Positions 58,368-64,000 of a stretch of DNA of 64,000 nucleotides are shown here, one piece after another. The notes below the pieces were generated by a model. The model saw only the letters and a program-made list of their open reading frames with translations, was not told the origin of the DNA and did not search any database. A program made the position numbers and the translations under genes. This DNA comes from Segnochrobactrum spirostomi. Lineage in GTDB: Bacteria > Pseudomonadota > Alphaproteobacteria > Rhizobiales > Segnochrobactraceae. Position 1 is the stretch's first letter; every line of letters starts with the position of its first letter. The stretch covers positions 248,001 through 312,000 of the forward strand of contig NZ_VWNA01000001.1 in the NCBI RefSeq assembly GCF_009600605.1, read 5' to 3'.

Positions 58368-59321
58368 TCATAGCCGCTCCTGTGCCTTCGCCTGCTGGTT
58401 CTGGAAGATCACGATCGGAATGATCAGGATCGCGAGCAGGATCACGGCGACGGCGGACGCCGTCGGCCAGTCGCGGTTCGAGAAGAACTCGTTCCAGAGC
58501 GTGCGACCGATCATCAGCGTCGTCGAGCCGCCGAGCAGATCGGGGATGACGAACTCGCCGACGACCGGGATGAAGACGAGGAAGCAGCCGGCAATGACGC
58601 CCGGCAGGGAGAGCGGGAAGGTCACCTGCCAGAACGCCTTCCAGGGCGGACAGCCGAGATCCTCCGCCGCCTCGAGCAGCGTTCCGTCGAGCTTCTCGAG
58701 CGCCGAATAGAGCGGCAGCACCATGAACGGCAGGTAGGAATAGACGATGCCGATATAGACCGCCGTGGTGGTCGAAAGGATCACCAACGGCTGGTCGATC
58801 ACGCCGAGCCAAAGCAGCACTTTGTTGAGGAGCCCCTCGCGGGACAGGATGCCGATCCACGCATAGACGCGGATCAGAAAGCTCGTCCAGAACGGCAGGA
58901 TCACCATCATCAGCAGCATCGGCCGCCATTCCGTCCGCGCCCGCGCCATGCCATAGGCGATCGGATAGCCGACCAGGAGCGTGATGCAGGTGGAGATGAA
59001 GGCGATGACGAGGCTGTTGACGTAGGAGCGCCAATAGAGATCGTCGGTCGTCAGGAACTGGTAGGTGTCGGTCGAGAGCTCGCCGATCTTCGACCACGTC
59101 ATCGCCCAGGAATCGCGGAGCACGTCGAACACCGGCGTATAAGGCGGCATCGCGATTGCGGTCTGCGAGAACGAGATCTTGAAGACGATGAGGAAGGGAA
59201 CGAAAAAGAAAACGAGCATCCAGGCGAACGGCAGGCCGATCACCAGCCAGCGCCCGCCGCTGCGTTTGCGGTTCGTGTCGGAGGCGGCGCCCGCCTCGGG
59301 AAGTCCTGTCACGGCGGCCAT
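58368..59321 (-). CDS. potH: Putrescine/spermidine ABC transporter permease PotH
   Basis: A 317-residue permease of the PotB/PotH family. TM1 is WLVIGLPFAWMLVFFFVPFL. The characteristic ILPFWTSFLIRVYAWIGILS block and the EAA loop LLEAAEDLGCPPWKAFWQVT follow, and VVGEFVIPDLLGGSTTLMIG is a family signature. The ATG at 59321 gives the normal N-terminal cytoplasmic segment; upstream frame sequence belongs to potG. It begins 17 bases after the potG stop, so translation is probably coupled. Confidence 0.92.
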   Translation of the reverse strand: MAAVTGLPEAGAASDTNRKRSGGRWLVIGLPFAWMLVFFFVPFLIVFKISFSQTAIAMPPYTPVFDVLRDSWAMTWSKIGELSTDTYQFLTTDDLYWRSYVNSLVIAFISTCITLLVGYPIAYGMARARTEWRPMLLMMVILPFWTSFLIRVYAWIGILSREGLLNKVLLWLGVIDQPLVILSTTTAVYIGIVYSYLPFMVLPLYSALEKLDGTLLEAAEDLGCPPWKAFWQVTFPLSLPGVIAGCFLVFIPVVGEFVIPDLLGGSTTLMIGRTLWNEFFSNRDWPTASAVAVILLAILIIPIVIFQNQQAKAQERL

Positions 59322-59338
59322 GGAGGTGCTCCCCGTGC

Positions 59339-60490
59339 TCAACGCGTGAGCAGGACGCCGGCGTCCCGCTCCCAGCTCAGCCAAACCTTGTCGTCCCAAC
59401 TGATCGGACGCTCGACGACGCGGCTGCGATTGGCGAGCGTCACCCGCACTGCGGCGCCGTTCTCGAGCCGGACGTGATAGATCGAGACGTCGCCGAGATA
59501 GCCGATGTCCCAGACCTCGCCGGCGATCGCGTTGACGCTCGTATCCGCCGGCGCGTCGAGGGAGATGCGGACCTTCTCCGGGCGGATGGCGAAGGCGACC
59601 GTGCTGCCCTGCCCGCAATCGATCCGCGACAGGGCGTCGATGGTGAAGGCCGGGGCATGCGCCGCGATCACCTTGTGGCCGTCGCCGGCGGTCGTCACCG
59701 TGCCCTCGAACACGTTCACGTCGCCGATGAACTCCGCGACGTAGCGCGAGGCGGGCTGTTCGTAGATCTCGGCCGGCGGCGCGATCTGGATGATCCGACC
59801 CTTGTCCATGACGGCGATGCGGTCGGCCACCGTCATCGCCTCCTCCTGGTCGTGGGTGACGATCAGGAAGGTCATGCCGAGCGTCTGCTGCAGATCCATC
59901 AGCTCGAACTGGGTCTCCTCGCGCAGCTTCTTGTCGAGCGCGCCGAGCGGCTCGTCGAGCAGCAGCACCTTCGGGCGCTTGGCGACGGATCGGGCGAGCG
60001 CGACGCGCTGGCGCTGGCCACCCGAAAGCTGGTGCGGCTTACGCTTCGCGAAGGGCTCGAGCTTCACGAGCTTGAGCACCTCCTGGACGCGCGCCTCGAT
60101 ATCGCCCTTCGCCAGCTTGTCCTGCTTCAGCCCGAACGCCACGTTCTGTTCCACATTCATGTGCGGGAACAGCGCGTAGGACTGAAACATCATGTTGACG
60201 GGGCGACGGTAGGGCGGAATGCCTACGATTGGCTTGGCGTCGAGCAACACCTCGCCTTGGGTCGGCTCTTCGAAGCCCGCCAGCATCCGCATCAAGGTGG
60301 TCTTGCCGCACCCGGACGGACCGAGCAGGGCAAAGAACTCGCGCTCGTAGATTTTGAGATCGAGGTTATCGACCGCGACGAACTCGCCGAAGCGCTTCGT
60401 CACATTGCGATATTCGATGAGCGGCTTGGCGTTCGGGTCGTCCCAGGGCGCGAATTTGCGACGGATCGGACCGATTGCTGCTTTCGCCAC
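59339..60490 (-). CDS. potG: Putrescine/spermidine ABC transporter ATPase PotG
   Basis: A 383-residue ATPase subunit. Walker A is GPSGCGKTT, the Q-loop is MMFQSYALFPHM, the signature is LSGGQRQRVALARS, Walker B is VLLLDEPLGALD and the H-loop is IVTHDQEEAM. A C-terminal TOBE domain (VAFAIRPEKVRISLD) follows. A GTG at 60490 preceded by AGAGGTG is the start. It is separated from potF by a strong hairpin that may lower expression of the membrane genes relative to the binding protein. Confidence 0.94.
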   Translation of the reverse strand: MAKAAIGPIRRKFAPWDDPNAKPLIEYRNVTKRFGEFVAVDNLDLKIYEREFFALLGPSGCGKTTLMRMLAGFEEPTQGEVLLDAKPIVGIPPYRRPVNMMFQSYALFPHMNVEQNVAFGLKQDKLAKGDIEARVQEVLKLVKLEPFAKRKPHQLSGGQRQRVALARSVAKRPKVLLLDEPLGALDKKLREETQFELMDLQQTLGMTFLIVTHDQEEAMTVADRIAVMDKGRIIQIAPPAEIYEQPASRYVAEFIGDVNVFEGTVTTAGDGHKVIAAHAPAFTIDALSRIDCGQGSTVAFAIRPEKVRISLDAPADTSVNAIAGEVWDIGYLGDVSIYHVRLENGAAVRVTLANRSRVVERPISWDDKVWLSWERDAGVLLTR

Positions 60491-60600
60491 GAAATCACCT
60501 CTGACAGGAACGGGCCGCGAGCGGCCTCATATTTTTGACGCCACGAGCGGTCCGGCCCACCCCGATCAGGGCGCGGCACCGTCCCCTCTCCCCATAACGA

Positions 60601-60626
60601 AGCAGGGCCGGTGAACCGGCCCTGCT
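60601..60626 (-). terminator. Hairpin between potF and potG (probable attenuator)
   Basis: A perfect 11-bp stem (agcagggccgg/ccggccctgct) with a TGAA loop lies in the 146-base gap between potF and potG, 10 bases after the potF stop. It is followed on the minus strand by TCGTTATG, without a strong T run. Partial termination would give more binding protein than transporter, as is usual in ABC import operons. Confidence 0.65.
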
Positions 60627-60636
60627 CCTCGTCTCG

Positions 60637-61746
60637 TCACTGACCGCCGGTCTTCACCGAGGTCCAAACCCGCGTCAGCACGCGCTGCGCTTTGGGATCG
60701 AACGGTTTGATCGTGAAGAGATTCTTCATCACGTCCGCGGGCGGATAGACTGCGGGATCTTCGAGCACGCTCTTGTCGACGAACTTCTGCGACGCCAGGT
60801 TACCGTTCGCATATTGCACGTAGTCGGAAACCTTCGCGATCACTTCCGGCTTCATCAGGTAGTTGATGAAGGCATAGGCCTCTTCGACATGCTTGGCGTC
60901 CGCGGGGATCGCCATGGTGTCGAACCACATGTCGGTGCCTTCCTTCGGGATCGAATAGGCAATCTCGTTGCCGTTCTTGGCATCCTTGGCGCGGTTGGCG
61001 GCCTGCAGCACGTCACCCGACCAGCCGAGCGCGAGGCAGATGTCGCCATTCGCGAGAGCATTGATATATTCGGACGAGTTGAACTTCTGGATGTTCGGCG
61101 CGGTCTTCAGCCACAGATCGCCAGCGGCCTTCAGATCGTCAGGATCGCGCGAGTTCGGGTCCTTGCCGAGATATTTGAGCGCGATCGGAATGGTCTCGTC
61201 GGGGGCGTCGAGCACGTAGATGCCGCAGCCCTTGAACTTCGCGGCAATCGCCGGGTCGAACAGGATCTTCCAGCTATCGACCGGAGCGTCCGGCATGATC
61301 GCCTTGATCTTCTTGACGTTGTAGCCGATGCCGGTGGTGCCCCACATATAATCGACCGCATAATCGTTGCCCGGGTCGTAGACCCCGAGGCGCTCGGTGA
61401 TCTCCGGCCACATGTTCTTGAGGTTCGGAAGCTTCGACTTGTCGAGCTTCTGGAACACGCCGGCCTGGATCTGACGGCCGAGGAAGTGTGCGCTCGGCAC
61501 CACCACGTCATAGCCGGAACCACCCGCGAGGAGCTTGGTCTCCAAGATCTCGTTCGAATCGAACACGTCGTAGACGACCTTGATGCCGGTCTCCTGGGTG
61601 AAGTCCTTGAGGACCGACTGGTCGATATAGTCGGACCAATTGAAGACGTTGACCACGCGATCCTCGGCGCGCGCCGGGGACAGAGCGGCGAAACCCGCCA
61701 TGAGGGTCGCGGCGATCGCCGCCGTGGCGCGAAGCATGCTGTGCAC
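60637..61746 (-). CDS. potF: Putrescine-binding periplasmic protein PotF
   Basis: A 369-residue periplasmic solute-binding protein (PotD/PotF family). The signal peptide (LRATAAIAATLMAGFAALSP then ARA) ends before EDRVVNVFNWSDYID, the family start. The polyamine-pocket region includes DVVVPSAHFLGRQIQAGVF, NDYAVDYMWGTTGIGYN, LALGWSGDVLQAANRAKD and the acidic EGTDMWFDTMAIP. A GTG at 61746 with AGGAGGAA seven bases upstream is the start, with an ATG three codons later. It is first in the operon and supplies specificity. Confidence 0.94.
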   Translation of the reverse strand: MHSMLRATAAIAATLMAGFAALSPARAEDRVVNVFNWSDYIDQSVLKDFTQETGIKVVYDVFDSNEILETKLLAGGSGYDVVVPSAHFLGRQIQAGVFQKLDKSKLPNLKNMWPEITERLGVYDPGNDYAVDYMWGTTGIGYNVKKIKAIMPDAPVDSWKILFDPAIAAKFKGCGIYVLDAPDETIPIALKYLGKDPNSRDPDDLKAAGDLWLKTAPNIQKFNSSEYINALANGDICLALGWSGDVLQAANRAKDAKNGNEIAYSIPKEGTDMWFDTMAIPADAKHVEEAYAFINYLMKPEVIAKVSDYVQYANGNLASQKFVDKSVLEDPAVYPPADVMKNLFTIKPFDPKAQRVLTRVWTSVKTGGQ

Positions 61747-62006
61747 GGAATTCCTCCTGAAGCCCGCCTCCCCCGCGGGGCACTACGGGAAGCAGGTTAG
61801 GAGCGAACCGGAGCGCCCTCAAGCCCCTTCGATGAGCACACCGTGCCTCTCGCTCACGCACCGGTGCGATCGCAGACCTTTTTCCGAGGCGCGGAATTGC
61901 CTGCCGAGTATGGCAATATCGGCGCGGGAGCCGGGAGCCGTGTCCATCGCAGTCGTCGCCTGCGACGGGTGCACCCGGGCGGCAGCACGTCAGGGAAGAA
62001 CATCGC

Positions 62007-63005
62007 GTGCGGGCGAAGACACATATCCGATTGAAGACCGTGGCCTCCGTCACCGTGGTCTCCGCGCTGATCGGGACGAGTTTCACATCCGATTTGACCC
62101 GCCCGCTCGCGGTGCTCGCCTCCGCCGCGACGGGGGGCATGATCGGCTGCCTGATCGCCCTGTTCGAGATCGCCGCCCGGGCTTCGGTGGCCGCGCCGCT
62201 GCGCCGCGCGCCGTTCTGGCTCGCATTCCTGATCCGCGCGGGCCTCTACACATCGATCATCTTCGGCGTCGGGCGCTTCATGCGCTATGCGACCCACGAC
62301 GAGGAGAAGCTCGCCGCCGCCGTCGATATCGACATCGTCAGCGCCCTGCTCGTCGCAGTCGCCTTCAATTTCGCCTTCGCGCTCCGCCGGCTCATCGGGC
62401 CGAGGCCGTTCTTCGCCCTCCTCACCGGGCGCTATCACCGGCCACGGCGGGAGGACCACGTCGTCCTGTTCCTCGACCTTCTGGGCTCGACGACCCTTGC
62501 CGAGCGGATCGGCGACGCCGCGTTCCTGAGCTTTCTCGACCGTGTCTACAGCGACATGAGCGACACGATCCTGGAGGCGGGCGGCGAGATCTACCGCTAT
62601 GTCGGCGACGAGATCATCATCACGTGGCGGCTCGACGAGCCGCAATCGGCGAAGGCGCTCACCTGCCTGATCGAGATCCGCCGCCTGCTCGCGGCGCGGG
62701 GCGACCATTATCGCAAGACCTACGGCGCCGAGCCACGCTTCCGAGCCGGCATGCATGCCGGCCCGCTGATGGTGGGCGAGATCGGCGACATGAAGCGCGA
62801 GATCATCCTGCTCGGCGACACGATGAACACCGCGGCCCGCATCGAAGACGCGTGCCGGACCTTCGGCCGGCTGACGATCCTGTCCGCCTCGGCGCTCGCC
62901 GCCGTGTCGCCGCTCCCGCCGGGCCTTGCCGCGGAACCACTCGGAGAAATCCCCCTGCGCGGCAAGACGGCCGCGCTGGAACTCTACGCCGTCGAGGCCG
63001 GGTGA
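62007..63005 (+). CDS. Class III adenylate/guanylate cyclase, membrane-anchored
   Basis: A 332-residue protein with four to five hydrophobic segments in residues 10-135 (TRPLAVLASAATGGMIGCLI, FWLAFLIRAGLYTSIIFG) and a class III cyclase homology domain (residues 145-300). Metal-binding aspartates lie in VVLFLDLLGSTTLAERIG and YVGDEIIITW, and the transition-state segment is LLGDTMNTAARIE. It probably forms a homodimer making cAMP from ATP. The sensor part is the membrane domain, of unknown stimulus. A GTG at 62007 is assumed because no ATG lies near the first helix. It is divergent from potF. Confidence 0.87.
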   Translation: MRAKTHIRLKTVASVTVVSALIGTSFTSDLTRPLAVLASAATGGMIGCLIALFEIAARASVAAPLRRAPFWLAFLIRAGLYTSIIFGVGRFMRYATHDEEKLAAAVDIDIVSALLVAVAFNFAFALRRLIGPRPFFALLTGRYHRPRREDHVVLFLDLLGSTTLAERIGDAAFLSFLDRVYSDMSDTILEAGGEIYRYVGDEIIITWRLDEPQSAKALTCLIEIRRLLAARGDHYRKTYGAEPRFRAGMHAGPLMVGEIGDMKREIILLGDTMNTAARIEDACRTFGRLTILSASALAAVSPLPPGLAAEPLGEIPLRGKTAALELYAVEAG

Positions 63006-63011
63006 CGCCTT

Positions 63012-63800
63012 TCAGAGCATCGAGCGCGCCGCGCCGCCGTCGATCGTGAGCGCCGTCCCGGTGATGAAGCCGGCCTTCCGGCTCGCCAGGAACGCGGCGG
63101 CCGCCCCGAACTCCTCCGGCGTGCCGAACCGGCGGACCGGGATCGCGGCCGCGTTCTCCGCCCTCACCGTCGCCACATCCAGGCCGCGGCGCTCCGCATC
63201 CGCCCGCACGAACGATTCGATACGCGCCGTCGCGTGGCTACCCGGCAGGAGGAGGTTCACCGTCACGCCGTCGCCGGCGACCTCGTCGGCGAGCGTCTTC
63301 GCCCAGCCGGCGACCGCTCCGCGGAGCGAGTTCGACATCACCAGCCCCTCGATCGGCTCTCGAACGCTGACCGAGGCGACGATGAGGATGCGGCCGAATC
63401 GGCGGTCGCGCATGCCGGGCAGCAGATGAGTGGCGATTCGCATGTTGGCGAGCACCATCGTCTCGAACTGGTGGCGCCAGGCGGCCGGGTCGATCGCGGC
63501 GGCCGAGCCGACCGGCGGTCCGCCGCCGTTGAGCACGACGATGTCGATGGCGGGGAAATCCTCGTCGAGTGTCGCGATCAGACGGGTCACCTCCGTCGAG
63601 TCCGACAGGTCGGCCGCGAAAGCCCGTGACCCCGCCGCCTTGGCCTTGAGAACCGCCAAGGTTTCCGCGCTCGCCGCCGCATCCCGGCCGACGATCGCCA
63701 CCGTCGCGCCCTCACCGGCGAGGGCCTCCGCGACGCCGCGTCCGAGCCCCTTGTTACCCCCGAGAACGAGGGCCCGCGCACCCCGAAGTTCCAGATCCAT
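63012..63800 (-). CDS. SDR-family oxidoreductase with altered catalytic motif
   Basis: A 262-residue Rossmann enzyme close to 3-oxoacyl-ACP reductases. The cofactor motif GGNKGLGRGVAEAL is normal, followed by IVVLNGGGPPVG and the C-terminal EFGAAAAFLASRKAGFITGT and TIDGG end. The catalytic Ser is kept (IVASVSVREP) but the YxxxK pair is replaced (VMSNSLRGAVAGWAK aligns Ser and Arg there). This occurs in a known group of SDRs whose activity is unclear. A GGGAGG site precedes the ATG at 63800. Confidence 0.83.
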   Translation of the reverse strand: MDLELRGARALVLGGNKGLGRGVAEALAGEGATVAIVGRDAAASAETLAVLKAKAAGSRAFAADLSDSTEVTRLIATLDEDFPAIDIVVLNGGGPPVGSAAAIDPAAWRHQFETMVLANMRIATHLLPGMRDRRFGRILIVASVSVREPIEGLVMSNSLRGAVAGWAKTLADEVAGDGVTVNLLLPGSHATARIESFVRADAERRGLDVATVRAENAAAIPVRRFGTPEEFGAAAAFLASRKAGFITGTALTIDGGAARSML

Positions 63801-63921
63801 GATCCCTCCCGCATCGGCCCGATCGGCCGTCGCCATACTTTCACCCGCGCACACTAGGCCGCAGCGCGGCGGCCCGCTAAGATGAGGCGTCGACCATTGA
63901 GCTCCGCACAACGGGAAAATC

Positions 63922-64000
63922 ATGTCGAAGAAGAAGAAAACCGAGCGCCCGGAAGACCGCGCGCGCGGTGTCGCCTCGTTCGAAGAAGCCGCGACGTGGC
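63922..64000 (+). CDS. Start of an unidentified gene (3' end outside window)
   Basis: An ATG at 63922 opens a frame that runs to the window edge. It encodes a lysine-rich start (MSKKKKTERPEDR) followed by ARGVASFEEAATW. A weak GGGA lies about nine bases upstream, and the gene is divergent from the SDR. Only 26 codons are visible, too few to name a family. Confidence 0.45.
   Translation, partial: MSKKKKTERPEDRARGVASFEEAATW

Overview
The window is GC-rich, densely coded DNA from an alphaproteobacterium, most likely of the order Hyphomicrobiales (Rhizobiales). The best taxonomic clue is an LsrB/VtlR-type LysR regulator next to thioredoxin reductase, a neighbourhood typical of that order. Supporting clues are a cytochrome-fused urate hydroxylase (PuuD), an extensin-like lipoprotein and a huge repeat-rich autotransporter.

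Layout. 0-8.1 kb: end of a lytic transglycosylase, rimO, a Dabb-family protein, a Tat-type amidohydrolase, an unassigned polytopic membrane protein and a benzoylformate-decarboxylase-like ThDP enzyme. 8.3-35.7 kb (minus strand): a single reading unit for a giant type V autotransporter of about 9,150 residues. It is built from PATR-type Gly/Thr/Ser repeats and ends in a beta-barrel. One base is missing from a poly-C run at 17135-17140, which splits it into two open frames as sequenced. 35.9-39.8 kb (minus): uraD, puuD, lsrB-like regulator, trxB. 40.3-49.0 kb: 2OG-Fe(II) oxygenase, a 27-residue membrane miniprotein, extensin-like lipoprotein, VOC protein, polysaccharide deacetylase, META protein, DjlA-like co-chaperone, peptidoglycan amidase, PhnA C-terminal-domain protein, a small SDR and a chemoreceptor. 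49.6-56.9 kb: TauE/SafE permease, quinone oxidoreductase, hydroxyisourate hydrolase and xdhABC (xdhB also carries a one-base deletion in a poly-C run). 57.0-57.15 kb: a candidate structured small RNA with a strong terminator. 57.5-61.7 kb (minus): potFGHI polyamine transporter. 62.0-64.0 kb: class III nucleotide cyclase, an SDR with non-canonical catalytic residues, and the start of an unidentified gene.

Function. Two separated blocks together encode the route xanthine to urate (XdhABC), urate to 5-hydroxyisourate (PuuD), hydrolysis (HIUase) and decarboxylation to allantoin (UraD). Many flanking genes act in the envelope or periplasm.

The most remarkable object is the giant adhesin-like autotransporter. 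It contains nested in-frame duplications with periods of 2,892, 3,498 and 4,770 bp (all multiples of three). It also holds three internal copies of a module that looks like the end of an autotransporter passenger. Its N-terminal third is diverse and its central part nearly identical between copies, which suggests recent expansion by recombination. No tRNA, rRNA, CRISPR array or insertion sequence was recognised.
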